Assembly (NCBI GenBank): GCA_948735595.1
Contig: CAPXSA010000017.1
Location: 1 to 57,045 of the forward strand
DNA length: 57,045 nt
Origin: an uncultured Clostridia bacterium
GTDB taxonomy: Bacteria; Bacillota; Clostridia; TANB77; CAG-508
Direction: 5' to 3'
Position numbers and translations under genes: made by a program. The notes under the pieces are model-generated. The model saw only the letters and a list, made by a program, of their open reading frames with translations, was not told the DNA's origin and made no database searches. Of the stretch, positions 26,260-35,733 are shown piece after piece. Position 1 is the stretch's first letter, and each line of letters starts with the position of its first letter.

Positions 26260-27279
26260 ATGCAAGAGCAAATTTCACAAATTAAAGAAAAGGCTTTAGA
26301 GGCAATTCAAAATGCAAAAGATGCCAAAGAGCTAGATGAAGTAAGAGTACAGTATTTAGGAAAAAAAGGAGAACTTACTTTAATTCTAAGAAGTATGGGA
26401 GGTCTTAGTCCAGAAGAAAGACCAGTTGTAGGAAGTCTAGTAAATCAAGTAAGAGATGAACTTGAAGCCAAGATTGAAGAAGGAGAAAAGAGCTTTGCTA
26501 ATAAGGTGATTGAAGAACGACTAGCTACAGAAAACATAGATGTAACAGAGCCAAGCAAAAAGATGACGTTAGGAAGTGTACATCCAATTACACAAGTAGT
26601 GAATGATGTAAAAGAGATTTTTATTGGCATGGGATATCAAATTGCAGATGGACCAGAGGTAGAACTTGCAACATACAATTTTGACAAATTAAATACACCA
26701 CCAGATCACCCCGCAAGAGACGTACAAGATACTTTTTATGTCACAGATGACATTGTACTTCGTTCTCAAACATCACCAGTGCAAGCAAGAGTCATGGAAA
26801 CACAAAAACCACCAATCAAGGTTATTTGTCCAGGTGCTGTGTATCGTTCAGATAGTGTAGATGCTACCCATTCACCAGTATTCCATCAAATTGAAGGGTT
26901 AGTAATTGATAAAAATATTTCCATGGCAGATTTAAAAGGAACTTTGGAAATGTTTGCTAAGAAGTGTTTAGGAGAAAAAACGCAAATTAGATTTAGACCA
27001 CATCATTTCCCATTTACAGAGCCAAGCGCAGAAGCAGATGTATCATGTTTCGTATGTGGAGGAAAAGGTTGTAGAGTATGCAAAGGAGAAGGTTGGATAG
27101 AACTTTTAGGATGTGGAATGGTACATCCTAATGTACTTCGCAATTGCAACATTGATCCAGAAGAATATTCGGGATTTGCCTTTGGTTTTGGAGTAGAAAG
27201 AATAGCCATGGCAAAGTTTGGCATTGATGATATGCGTTTATTATATGAAAATGATGTAAGATTTTTAAAACAGTTTTAG
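26260..27279 (+). CDS. pheS: Phenylalanyl-tRNA synthetase alpha subunit
   Basis: 339 residues from the ATG at 26260 (Shine-Dalgarno AGAAGGAGG); a 15-codon upstream extension reaches into the repeat and is not used. N-terminal coiled coil (about 1-85), then a class II core: motif 1 around VNDVKEIFIGMGY, motif 2 VYRSDSVDATHSPVFHQIEG, the FRPHHFPFTEPS substrate pocket, and motif 3 FGFGVERIAM. Forms an alpha2-beta2 enzyme with PheT; 11 bases separate the two genes. Confidence 0.98.
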   Translation: MQEQISQIKEKALEAIQNAKDAKELDEVRVQYLGKKGELTLILRSMGGLSPEERPVVGSLVNQVRDELEAKIEEGEKSFANKVIEERLATENIDVTEPSKKMTLGSVHPITQVVNDVKEIFIGMGYQIADGPEVELATYNFDKLNTPPDHPARDVQDTFYVTDDIVLRSQTSPVQARVMETQKPPIKVICPGAVYRSDSVDATHSPVFHQIEGLVIDKNISMADLKGTLEMFAKKCLGEKTQIRFRPHHFPFTEPSAEADVSCFVCGGKGCRVCKGEGWIELLGCGMVHPNVLRNCNIDPEEYSGFAFGFGVERIAMAKFGIDDMRLLYENDVRFLKQF

Positions 27280-27290
27280 GAGGAAAGTAA

Positions 27291-29732
27291 ATGAAAGCAA
27301 GTATTGAATGGTTAAAAGAATATTCAGATATCAATGTAAGCCCCAAAGAACTAGGTGATATTTTAACAATGACTGGTTCTAAGGTAGAGACTATAGAGGA
27401 ACAAGGTGGAGATATTCAAAATGTAGTAGTAGGAAAGATTTTGGAGATTAAACCACATTTGAATTCTGACCATATGGTAGTGACAAAAGTAGATGTAGGA
27501 AATGGAGAAGTTGTGCAAATTGTAACAGGAGCAAATAACATTCATGAAAACGACATTGTTCCAATTGCCAAAGATGGCTCGAACTTACCGGGGGGAGTGC
27601 AAATTAAAACCGGTAAATTAAGAGGAGTAGATTCCTGTGGTATGATGTGCTCTGTAGGAGAACTAGGGTTAGATATCCATAATTATCCAAATCAAATTGA
27701 GGATGGAATTATGATTTTATCTTCAGAGCAAAACAAGAAAATAGGGAAAAATGAAGAATTAGAGAAAAGTTTGGGAAAAGAAATTAAAGAAGTGTTGGGT
27801 CTAAATCAAACGATTATTGATTTTGAAATTACGCCGAATAGACCAGATTGTTTATCAATTGAAGGCTTAGGAAGAGAAACTGCAGTGTCTTTAAAAGAAA
27901 CTTTCAAAAATCCACGTAAGAATTTAGAAGAAATGAAAGTGCCTGATAAAGAGAATATTGAAGGATTAACGGTTAGCATTGAAGCACCAGACCTTTGCTA
28001 TAGATATATTGCCAGAGTAGTGAAAAATGTAAAGATTGGTCCATCTCCAGATTGGATGGTAAAAAGATTAAATGCCTGTGGAGTAAGAAGTATCAATAAT
28101 ATTGTAGATATTACAAACTATGTTATGCTTGAATTAGGGCAACCAATGCATGCTTTTGATATTAACTCTATTGATGGAAAACATATTACAGTAAGACGAG
28201 CTAAATCAAATGAAAAAATTATAACACTAGATGACCAAGAAAGAAATCTAGATGAAACGATGCTTGTCATAGCTGATGAAAAGAAGCCAGTAGCAATCGC
28301 AGGTGTGATGGGTGGTCAAAATTCTGAAATAGAAGGTGATACACAAACTGTTGTATTTGAATCAGCAGTATTCTATGGAGGAAGTGTAAGAAAAACAGCT
28401 AAAGCAGTTGGTTTAAGAACAGAGGCATCGGCGCGTTATGAGAAGGGATTATCACCTGAAAATGCATTAAAAGTAGTTAATCGTGCAGTAGAATTGGTAG
28501 AACAGCTAGGAGCAGGAGAAGCGGTTGAAGGTAAAATTGATGTATACCCAACCAAACAAAAAGTAAATCAAATTCCTTTACAAGTAGATAGAATTAACAA
28601 TTTGCTTGGCATTAAAGCTACCAAAGAGGAAATGATAGGCATTTTAGAAAAACTAGAAATGAAGGTAGAAAATGATACTGTTATTCCGCCATATTTTAGA
28701 CAAGATGTGGAACAATTAGCAGATGTAGCAGAGGAAGTATTAAGATTTCATGGATATGATAAATTAGGAACAACATTAATCAATAGTGAGACAACTTTAG
28801 GTGGAAAAAATAAAGAACAAACCATTCAAGATAAAGTGGCAGGGCTATTAGTGAATCTTGGATTATCTGAAATTTGTACCTTTGGTTTTATTAGTGAAAA
28901 AGATTTGGCAAAATGTAACATTACAGGGGAGAATGAATATCTAACACAAGCAGTTCGTATTCAAAATCCATTAAGTGAAGATTATACAGTCATGAAGACA
29001 ACGTCTGTTCCAACTATGATGCAAATGCTTCAAAATAACAATAATTACAAGAATAAAGATGTAAGATTATTTGATATTTCTAGAACCTATCAAAACAAAA
29101 ATGAGGCAATTGGAAAAGGAGAATTACCACTAGAAAACAATATTCTAACAATTGGAATGTATAGTGAAAATGAAGATTTCTATACCTTAAAAGGATTAGT
29201 AGAAAATGTTTTAGAAGTAGCAGGTTTAGCAAGATTTGACGTAAGAAAAGAAGTAACTAACCAAATGTATCATCCGGGAAGATGTGCCAATATCAATGTA
29301 GGAAATGATGTGGTTGCTACGATTGGAGAAGCAAATCCATTATTAACTAGAAATTACGATATTTCACAAAGAATATTGCTAGCTGAAATCAACTTAGATA
29401 AGATTGCAAAATATGCAAGAAGCAATAAGAAATATGCACCAATTACTAAATTCCCAGCAGTAGAAAGAGATATTAGTATGTTAGTGGACGAATCTGTTGA
29501 AGTAGGAAAAATAGAGGCTATTATTCAAAAGAAATCAAAGAAAATGTTAGAAGAAGCTAAGCTATTTGATATTTATAGAAGTGAAAAACTAGGAGAAAAC
29601 AAAAAGAGTGTTGCATACAGCTTGAAATTCAGAGTACCTGACAGAACTTTAAAAGATGAGGAAATCAATAGCGTTATGACAGAGATTATAGCAGAATTAG
29701 AAAAGAGTTTGGGTGCGGAATTAAGAAAATAG
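27291..29732 (+). CDS. pheT: Phenylalanyl-tRNA synthetase beta subunit
   Basis: 813 residues, full length: a tRNA-binding EMAP domain (about 40-155), B3/B4 editing domain that hydrolyses Tyr-tRNA-Phe (about 210-390), B5 (about 400-475), a class II-like core, and the C-terminal ferredoxin-fold anticodon-binding domain starting at APITKFPAVERDISMLV. Co-transcribed with pheS under T-box control. Confidence 0.98.
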   Translation: MKASIEWLKEYSDINVSPKELGDILTMTGSKVETIEEQGGDIQNVVVGKILEIKPHLNSDHMVVTKVDVGNGEVVQIVTGANNIHENDIVPIAKDGSNLPGGVQIKTGKLRGVDSCGMMCSVGELGLDIHNYPNQIEDGIMILSSEQNKKIGKNEELEKSLGKEIKEVLGLNQTIIDFEITPNRPDCLSIEGLGRETAVSLKETFKNPRKNLEEMKVPDKENIEGLTVSIEAPDLCYRYIARVVKNVKIGPSPDWMVKRLNACGVRSINNIVDITNYVMLELGQPMHAFDINSIDGKHITVRRAKSNEKIITLDDQERNLDETMLVIADEKKPVAIAGVMGGQNSEIEGDTQTVVFESAVFYGGSVRKTAKAVGLRTEASARYEKGLSPENALKVVNRAVELVEQLGAGEAVEGKIDVYPTKQKVNQIPLQVDRINNLLGIKATKEEMIGILEKLEMKVENDTVIPPYFRQDVEQLADVAEEVLRFHGYDKLGTTLINSETTLGGKNKEQTIQDKVAGLLVNLGLSEICTFGFISEKDLAKCNITGENEYLTQAVRIQNPLSEDYTVMKTTSVPTMMQMLQNNNNYKNKDVRLFDISRTYQNKNEAIGKGELPLENNILTIGMYSENEDFYTLKGLVENVLEVAGLARFDVRKEVTNQMYHPGRCANINVGNDVVATIGEANPLLTRNYDISQRILLAEINLDKIAKYARSNKKYAPITKFPAVERDISMLVDESVEVGKIEAIIQKKSKKMLEEAKLFDIYRSEKLGENKKSVAYSLKFRVPDRTLKDEEINSVMTEIIAELEKSLGAELRK

Positions 29733-29826
29733 AGATTTCTTTTATGAAATTATTGCACCAGAAAATTTATATGAGGATAGCCAATTATTGAAAGAGTACA
29801 AAGGAAAGATAGAAGAATTAGACTAA
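29725..29826 (+). pseudogene. Possible gene remnant after pheT
   Basis: In a different frame from pheT, starting inside its last codons, an open stretch with protein-like composition reads DFFYEIIAPENLYEDS and ends KGKIEELD-stop, with no start codon. It may be the C-terminal remnant of a lost gene, or chance. Confidence 0.2.
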
Positions 29827-29870
29827 AAAAGCAATAGCACTTTTGTTCAAGAGTAGCTATTGCTTCTTTT
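29825..29870. terminator. Shared terminator of pheST and the arginase gene
   Basis: AAAGCAATAGC pairs with GCTATTGCTT; A-runs and T-runs on both sides allow termination in both directions between convergent genes. Confidence 0.85.
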
Positions 29871-29874
29871 CTTT

Positions 29875-30915
29875 TTAAAACTTTTCAATCCACTTATTTA
29901 AAATCTCTTTTGCAAGATTTGCAGTTTTGTCATCTTTGTCAAATATAGGATTATATTCCACTAAATCAGCAGATTTAATTACATTTGCATATTTTATAAT
30001 TTCATCTACTAATTCATATGTCTCTTTTAAGCTAATACCATCTTTGGCCGGAATAGATACTCCAGGTGCAACTTGTGGATCAATTAAATCTAAATCAAAA
30101 CTGATGTGAACTCCATTTGTGCCATTGGAAGCGATTTCGAAAGCTTTTTTACAAATTTCTTTAACACCATATTGCTGAATATCCTTAGTGGAAAATACAG
30201 TAATACCAGCTTCTAAAACATTGCTCCATTCCCAAGGATCAATATCTCTACCACCAACAATAACTGTGTGCTTCGGATCATAAAATGGTCCTTGATGAAA
30301 ATCTGCTAAAATGTCTTTTTCAAAATGAGTTGCCACAGCTAGTGGAAGTCCATGTAAGTTACCCGTAACGGAAGTGTTATATGTGTTATAATCTGCATGA
30401 GAATCGAACCAAATCATACCTAAATTTTGGTGCTTTCTAATGGATGCTAAGCTAGAAGCAATAGCAATAATATGATCTCCGCCAACTGTAAGGGGAAACT
30501 CACTAGCCTCTATTACCTGTAATACTTGTTTATATAATTTTTCATTAAATTCATTAATTTGCTCTAAATTTCTTTTTTCATTTTTTGTGTCTAAAGCCTT
30601 AATAGATAATACTAAATCATGCATTTTTTTCTGATATATTTTTGCTTCCTCTTGAGTCATTGTTTCTTCAAAGTGTAGTTCGTGCATATCAAGTAAAAGA
30701 CGATTAAATTCTTGCACAAAATCGTTAATTTCTTGATGAGAATGAATTAAATCTTTAGGGTTAGCTTCTTTTTTTATTTGATTATCTTGAAGTGAATACT
30801 TATGAGAAATAGAATTGGAAGCTAAGTCTTTTGTAAGCATTTGGGCTCCTAAACTAGCACCATTTACGTGAACGCCCAAATCGGTGCAAGCGTTGATAAT
30901 TGCAATTTTTTCCAT
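29875..30915 (-). CDS. Arginase/agmatinase-family hydrolase
   Basis: 346 residues. The binuclear manganese motifs of the ureohydrolase fold are present in order: GGDH (near residue 144), WFDSHADYNT, then SFDLDLIDP. The start ACTDLGVHVNGASLGAQML and the VGGRDIDPWEW segment are closer to arginase than to agmatinase, so arginine to ornithine plus urea is the likely reaction. It is longer than the usual 300 residues because of a helical insertion at about 60-130. Transcribed alone and divergent from cdaA. Confidence 0.85.
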   Translation of the reverse strand: MEKIAIINACTDLGVHVNGASLGAQMLTKDLASNSISHKYSLQDNQIKKEANPKDLIHSHQEINDFVQEFNRLLLDMHELHFEETMTQEEAKIYQKKMHDLVLSIKALDTKNEKRNLEQINEFNEKLYKQVLQVIEASEFPLTVGGDHIIAIASSLASIRKHQNLGMIWFDSHADYNTYNTSVTGNLHGLPLAVATHFEKDILADFHQGPFYDPKHTVIVGGRDIDPWEWSNVLEAGITVFSTKDIQQYGVKEICKKAFEIASNGTNGVHISFDLDLIDPQVAPGVSIPAKDGISLKETYELVDEIIKYANVIKSADLVEYNPIFDKDDKTANLAKEILNKWIEKF

Positions 30916-31041
30916 TTTTTAACCTCATATAAAGTTCTTTGAACATCGTGATGATAGTTATCAAACACGAGAAGTTACAACATATGAATTATATCACAGA
31001 AATAAAAAAGGTCAATAAATGAAAAATTAATTTTTTATTTA

Positions 31042-31070
31042 TTGAAAAAGTAAAGCTTTTGTGCTATAAC
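31042..31070 (+). promoter_or_regulatory. Promoter of the small membrane protein-cdaA unit
   Basis: TTGAAA, a 17-base spacer and TATAAC. Confidence 0.55.
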
Positions 31071-31106
31071 TAATTTATAATGAGGAAAAATAGGAGGAAA
31101 TAACAA

Positions 31107-31247
31107 ATGTCAAAAGAAACAAAAAATAAGAAAGATGTAAAAAAGGTAGCTACTAAGATTATGGCAATTATTTTAGCTAGCATGATGGTATTATCTGTTG
31201 CAGCAACACTTATATACTATATTGTTGCTATGACACAAAATGGATAA
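31107..31247 (+). CDS. Small single-helix membrane protein upstream of cdaA
   Basis: 46 residues with a Shine-Dalgarno (AGGAGG). A Lys-rich N-terminus (about 1-18) precedes one hydrophobic helix (about 19-41, MAIILASMMVLSVAATLIYY). It resembles the DUF4044/Prli42 type of small membrane proteins often found in Firmicutes. It lies 27 bases before cdaA and is probably co-transcribed; a role in cyclic-di-AMP signalling is not established. Confidence 0.65.
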   Translation: MSKETKNKKDVKKVATKIMAIILASMMVLSVAATLIYYIVAMTQNG

Positions 31248-31274
31248 TATCAAATGAAGAAAAAGAGGTAATAT

Positions 31275-32204
31275 ATGTTTGAAAATATAAATATTAGTTG
31301 GACAGGAATTTGGCAAGCTTTTACAGGATATATGACGGACTTGTCACAAAATCCATTTAGAATGATAACTTTAATTCTAGATTTAGCTATTGTAGGTTAT
31401 TTGATTTATAAATTTGTGCTATATGCAAAAAAAACAAGGGCATGGCAATTATTGAAAGGTATTGTATGGGTTATTGCAATAGTTGTTTTTAGTGAAGTGT
31501 TACAATTAAGAATTTTGAATTTCTTTTTAACTTTTTTTATGCCTTACGGAGTTATTGCATTAATTGTCATTTTTCAACCAGAACTTAGAAGAATGCTAGA
31601 ACAAATAGGAACAAATAGAATTACAAAATACTTTGGATTTGATAAAGATTTAGCAACAAAGACAAAAGAGGATATTTATAAAGTGGTGATTGCAGCGACA
31701 GAACTTGCAAAAGCAAAAACAGGTGGCTTAATTGTTTTAGAAAGAGATATTCAAATCAATGATATAGCAGATACTGGTGTTAGGATAGGTTCAGAAGTAT
31801 CACCACAATTAATTGTAAATTTGTTTACACCAAATACTCCTTTGCATGACGGAGCAGTTATTATAGCAAATAACAAAATTGCAGCAGCGGCTTGTATTTT
31901 ACCATTGGCAAATGATAAAGATATTGCAAAAGAGTTAGGAACAAGGCATCGTGCAGGTTTGGGAATTTCCAAAGAATCTGATGCAATAGTAGTTATTGTC
32001 TCAGAAGAAACTGGTAAAATATCAGTTGCAAAAGAAGGAACTTTAATTGTAGATGTCAAAGAGGATAGCCTAAAAAATATTTTGATAAAGCATATTGTTA
32101 CTAAAAGATTTGGAGATGAAAAATTAAAAAGAGTAGAAAAGGTCAAGAAAAGAAAACAACAAAATATAGAACAAAGTAAAATAGAGAAGAAAGAAGAAAA
32201 ATAA
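31275..32204 (+). CDS. cdaA: Diadenylate cyclase CdaA
   Basis: 309 residues. Three membrane helices (about 15-105) are followed by the DAC domain. The catalytic motifs are TPLHDGAVII (DGA) and GTRHRAGLG (RHR). It condenses two ATP into cyclic di-AMP, an essential regulator of potassium and turgor. The Lys-rich C-terminal tail after about residue 275 is longer than in Bacillus. Neither cdaR nor glmM follows, unlike the usual cdaA-cdaR-glmM order. Confidence 0.95.
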   Translation: MFENINISWTGIWQAFTGYMTDLSQNPFRMITLILDLAIVGYLIYKFVLYAKKTRAWQLLKGIVWVIAIVVFSEVLQLRILNFFLTFFMPYGVIALIVIFQPELRRMLEQIGTNRITKYFGFDKDLATKTKEDIYKVVIAATELAKAKTGGLIVLERDIQINDIADTGVRIGSEVSPQLIVNLFTPNTPLHDGAVIIANNKIAAAACILPLANDKDIAKELGTRHRAGLGISKESDAIVVIVSEETGKISVAKEGTLIVDVKEDSLKNILIKHIVTKRFGDEKLKRVEKVKKRKQQNIEQSKIEKKEEK

Positions 32205-32208
32205 AAAA

Positions 32209-32250
32209 TAAAAAGACAATTTTAATTAAAAAATTAGAATTGTCTTTTTA
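32209..32250. terminator. Shared terminator of cdaA and the HAD phosphatase
   Basis: AAAAAGACAATT pairs with AATTGTCTTTTT around an AT-rich loop, symmetrical for convergent genes. Confidence 0.85.
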
Positions 32251-33162
32251 CTAATTAAATTCTACAAATTGATAAACAGCTTCTGCAAATCCACCATTAC
32301 TAGCATTACTAGTAGTTGTAAAGGTAGCTACCTTTTTTACAGGTTCATAAGCATTGGCAACTGCAACGCCGATACCAGAACTTTTTAATAAATCAATATC
32401 ATTTAAATTATCACCAATGGACATGGTATCATTGGTATTAATTTTTAGATACTCTTTTAAGAAATCTAAAGCAACACCTTTACCAATATTCTGAGGAGCA
32501 ATTGAAAAATAATCATATTCTTTGTCTAATAATTCATCTTTATAATTTCCTTTTTTAGAGATGAACTGAACTGTCAGATTAGACCTGTTTTCTAATTCAG
32601 AACGCATTTCTTCTAAGTCATTTTCTCCTGATAAGATAACATTGAAAATGGTAAGGTTGTGTTCTTGAATATATTGTAATAAGTTTTTTACGATATAAAA
32701 AGAAAGGTCCTTTTCGCTATGTTGCAAAATCAAATTAAAGTCAGTATCATATTTACCAAAAACGGAATTTTGTGATTTAAAATACATTGCATAATTACGG
32801 AGGTCCATATATTTTAATTCCTCAGTAATAACAAAACTATCTCCATAGGCATGAATATGTAAATGATGCTTTCTAGCTAGTTGATAACAGAAAGTTAACT
32901 CTTCGATTGCTAAACAATTGCGATAAATTTCTTTTTGCTCTTTTAAGTCGATAATTTGTGTACCATTTCCAAAAATACCATATTGAGCGTCACATTGCTT
33001 ACAGATATCTTTCGAGATAGCATAACTTTTCCCAGTGCAAATTGCAAGGGGAATGTGTTTTTCTTTTATACTTTCAATAGCTTTTAAATTAGTTTGAGGA
33101 ATGGAATTGTCTGTGGCAAGCATAGTTCCATCCAAATCAGTTGCAATTAATTTAATTGACAT
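32251..33162 (-). CDS. Cof-type HAD-family phosphatase
   Basis: 303 residues from the ATG at 33162 (GGAGTG seven bases upstream); the longer frame to 33210 lacks a ribosome site. Motif I is LIATDLDGTML with the nucleophilic Asp, motif II is the Thr in ICTGKSYA, a C2B cap follows, and motif IV is MSIGDNLNDIDLL. These enzymes dephosphorylate sugar phosphates, pyridoxal phosphate or flavin; the substrate cannot be read from sequence. Confidence 0.92.
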   Translation of the reverse strand: MSIKLIATDLDGTMLATDNSIPQTNLKAIESIKEKHIPLAICTGKSYAISKDICKQCDAQYGIFGNGTQIIDLKEQKEIYRNCLAIEELTFCYQLARKHHLHIHAYGDSFVITEELKYMDLRNYAMYFKSQNSVFGKYDTDFNLILQHSEKDLSFYIVKNLLQYIQEHNLTIFNVILSGENDLEEMRSELENRSNLTVQFISKKGNYKDELLDKEYDYFSIAPQNIGKGVALDFLKEYLKINTNDTMSIGDNLNDIDLLKSSGIGVAVANAYEPVKKVATFTTTSNASNGGFAEAVYQFVEFN

Positions 33163-33221
33163 AATTTTCACTCCATTCTCTATTATGCAGGAAAAATCTG
33201 GATTTGTCAAGTTTCAAACAG

Positions 33222-33260
33222 TTTAAGCAATCTATTTATATTATAAATAGATTGCTTAAA
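33222..33260. repeat. Perfect 18-bp hairpin between the HAD gene and truA
   Basis: TTTAAGCAATCTATTTAT and its exact complement, separated by three bases, lie in the divergent promoter region. It could be an operator or a small palindromic repeat; it has no proper T-run position for either gene. Confidence 0.7.
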
Positions 33261-33319
33261 AAGTTGAAATTGAAAAGATAATATAGTATGATTAGAAAAA
33301 ATGGAAAAGGAGCAAACAA

Positions 33320-34084
33320 ATGAGAAATATAAAATTAACGATTGAATATGAAGGGAAAGACTATAATGGTTGGCAAAAACAACCTAATAAGCTAAATATT
33401 CAAGGAGAAATAGAAAGGGCAATACAAAGTGTAACAAGACAAGAAGTAGAACTAATTGGCTCTGGAAGAACTGATGCAGGGGTACATGCCTTTGGACAAG
33501 TAGCAAATTTTAAGATAGAGTCAGATTTTCCGATTGAAAAGATGGCAACAGCTATTAATTCACAATTGAAGAAATCCATCCGCATTTTAAAGGCAGAAGA
33601 AGTGCCACTAGAATTCCATAGCCGTTATCATTGCCACCAAAAAACATATGCTTATATTATAGATAATTCAGAGCAAGGAACAGCGATTTATAGAAACACA
33701 ACTTATCATGTGTCACAAACACTAAATGTAGAAAAAATGCAAGAAGCAGTAAGTTATTTAGTGGGAGAACATGACTTTAGCAGTTTTAAATCAAGCGGAA
33801 CTAGTAGCAAAAGTAGTGTGAGAACGATTTATCAAGCACAAGTGTTAAAAGAACAGTCAAGGGTTGTGATTATGCTAACAGGTAATGGCTTTTTATATAA
33901 TATGGTACGTATTATAGTGGGAACTTTAGTGGAGATAGGGCTAGGAAACCAAGAACCGCAAGAAATGAAAACTATTTTAGAAGCAAAAGATAGACAAAAA
34001 GCAGGAAAGACTTTGCCAGCCCAAGGCTTGTTTTTGATGAATGTAGACTATGGCAAGAACAAACTTGATGATAAACAATTGTAA
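33320..34084 (+). CDS. truA: tRNA pseudouridine38-40 synthase
   Basis: 254 residues. The catalytic Asp52 is in GSGRTDAGVHAFGQ; other family marks are EYEGKDYNGWQKQP near the start, HDFSSFKSSGT and GNGFLYNMVRIIVGTL. It modifies the anticodon arm of many tRNAs. Normal length and a clear Shine-Dalgarno. Confidence 0.97.
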   Translation: MRNIKLTIEYEGKDYNGWQKQPNKLNIQGEIERAIQSVTRQEVELIGSGRTDAGVHAFGQVANFKIESDFPIEKMATAINSQLKKSIRILKAEEVPLEFHSRYHCHQKTYAYIIDNSEQGTAIYRNTTYHVSQTLNVEKMQEAVSYLVGEHDFSSFKSSGTSSKSSVRTIYQAQVLKEQSRVVIMLTGNGFLYNMVRIIVGTLVEIGLGNQEPQEMKTILEAKDRQKAGKTLPAQGLFLMNVDYGKNKLDDKQL

Positions 34085-34150
34085 CGAAAAAAGGAGAAGT
34101 AACATAAAATATAACAGATAGAAAAATAAAAAAGAATAGGAGAAAAACAT

Positions 34151-34558
34151 ATGAATACTTTACTGATATTTTTTGCCTTTCCTGTTGCTACTGTTATATT
34201 AGCAATTGTGTTACAAAAAGTATTAAAAAATCCGCTTTTAGTAGCAGCTACATTTTTTGCCATTTTCTTAGTAATTACATTTGCATTTTTTGACGCAAGT
34301 TTCTTAGTATATGCAATATTATATGCTATTTTAGCATATGTAACAGCTGTACTATCAGCATGGATTTGTCGATTACTTAGAATATTAGAAAATAATCAAA
34401 ACACAGGTAATTGTAGGATTATCGAAAGACCAATTACAATAAATAATACTAGTCCTTGTAACAGTGTTAATTTAGCAAATGAAGCCAATTTGGTTCCAAC
34501 CCCAGTTAGAAGACCAAGTTGTAACTGTAATTGTAACTGTGGATGCGGAAGAAGATAG
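34151..34558 (+). CDS. DUF2651-like membrane protein with Cys-rich tail
   Basis: 135 residues. Three hydrophobic helices (about 2-22, 28-50, 52-78) resemble the small YbeF/DUF2651 proteins of Firmicutes. The C-terminal 50 residues are polar and end in an alternating Cys tail (SCNCNCNCGCGRR), which could bind metal. It lies after truA with its own Shine-Dalgarno (AATAGGAG). Function unknown. Confidence 0.65.
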   Translation: MNTLLIFFAFPVATVILAIVLQKVLKNPLLVAATFFAIFLVITFAFFDASFLVYAILYAILAYVTAVLSAWICRLLRILENNQNTGNCRIIERPITINNTSPCNSVNLANEANLVPTPVRRPSCNCNCNCGCGRR

Positions 34559-34573
34559 GAAATAGTAAAAGTT

Positions 34574-34611
34574 TGGAAGCTTATTCAAAAAAAGAAGGGC
34601 TTCTTTTTTTA
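34574..34611 (+). terminator. Terminator before the Tad-like operon
   Basis: GGAAGC pairs with GGCTTC over an A-rich loop, then a run of T. Confidence 0.6.
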
Positions 34612-34752
34612 TGAAAACAAAGTAATATTACAAATATGTTACAACGATATTAAATTTATATTACACCATGATTAAATTGTTGTTTTTACTCATAAAATGT
34701 TGTACAATGAATTAAGTAACGATATTTTCAAAAAGTGTGAGGAGGAACAAGC

Positions 34753-35709
34753 ATGGCTAAAAATCCAATGCAAAGAAAAGCACAAAATTCATTTTTATTA
34801 GGAATGTTAATCACCTTATTAATTACAGGATTAATTATAGCGTTTTTGATACTACAATTAATGAAAGTAACCAAAGATCAAAAAAAGACACAGTCTCTTT
34901 TAAAACAAGTATATGTAGTATCTCAAGATATAGAGTCAGGAGAACCTATTACTCCCGATAAATTAACAATGAAAACAGTAGATGGAAGTACTATTCCAGC
35001 TAATGCTTTAACAGTGTCAGCATTAGAGGAAAAAACAAATGTGTTAGATGAAGCAGGAAACATCATTAAGAAAGTAGAAGTAATTTCTAAAATCAAATTA
35101 ATGCAAGGAACTGTTATTACAACAGACATGGTTGCAGAAACAGGAGAACTTGCAAATGATTTGAGGAAACAAGAATACAACATGTTTGTTATTCCATCAC
35201 AATTAACTACTGGTCAATATGTAGATGTTCGCCTAAGATTACCAAATGGAAAAGACTATATTGTAGTATCCCATAAAAGAATTACTATTCCAGATTATGA
35301 AGGTACATTGTCAGTAAATACGGTATCTTTGAATATGTCAGAAATAGAAATTCTAACTTTAAGCTGTGCAATTGTAGAATCTTATAAAATTAGTGGTTCA
35401 CTTTTATATGTTAACCAATATATAGAGCCGGGCTTACAAACAGCAGCGACAGCAACATATATACCAGATGATGATACTATTAATTTAATTCATAGAGATC
35501 CAAACTGCGTAGAAGAAGCAAGACAAGCACTATTTAAAAGAAATAATGACGCGGCTAATAAAACAGCAGTTAGAAATCCAATTAATAATGGATTAAATGA
35601 AAACATTGAGAATGCAACAGATAATGCTGTAAATGCACTAAAAGAAGAACTTCAAAAAGCACAAGAGGAAAGACAAAAATACTTAGAGTCATTAGGGGGA
35701 ACATATTAA
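34753..35709 (+). CDS. CpaB-like SAF-domain pilus assembly protein
   Basis: 318 residues: a cytoplasmic basic start, one membrane helix (about 15-38), and a SAF domain (about 55-125: VYVVSQDIESGEPITPDKL). An RcpC/CpaB second domain holds VRLRLPNGKDYIVV. The tail from about residue 255 is a charged coiled coil. CpaB/RcpC proteins are periplasmic or extracytoplasmic parts of Tad (Flp) pilus machines. It is the first gene of a long operon running to about 46650. Confidence 0.8.
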   Translation: MAKNPMQRKAQNSFLLGMLITLLITGLIIAFLILQLMKVTKDQKKTQSLLKQVYVVSQDIESGEPITPDKLTMKTVDGSTIPANALTVSALEEKTNVLDEAGNIIKKVEVISKIKLMQGTVITTDMVAETGELANDLRKQEYNMFVIPSQLTTGQYVDVRLRLPNGKDYIVVSHKRITIPDYEGTLSVNTVSLNMSEIEILTLSCAIVESYKISGSLLYVNQYIEPGLQTAATATYIPDDDTINLIHRDPNCVEEARQALFKRNNDAANKTAVRNPINNGLNENIENATDNAVNALKEELQKAQEERQKYLESLGGTY

Positions 35710-35733
35710 GAATAAAGAAGAATGGAGGATATT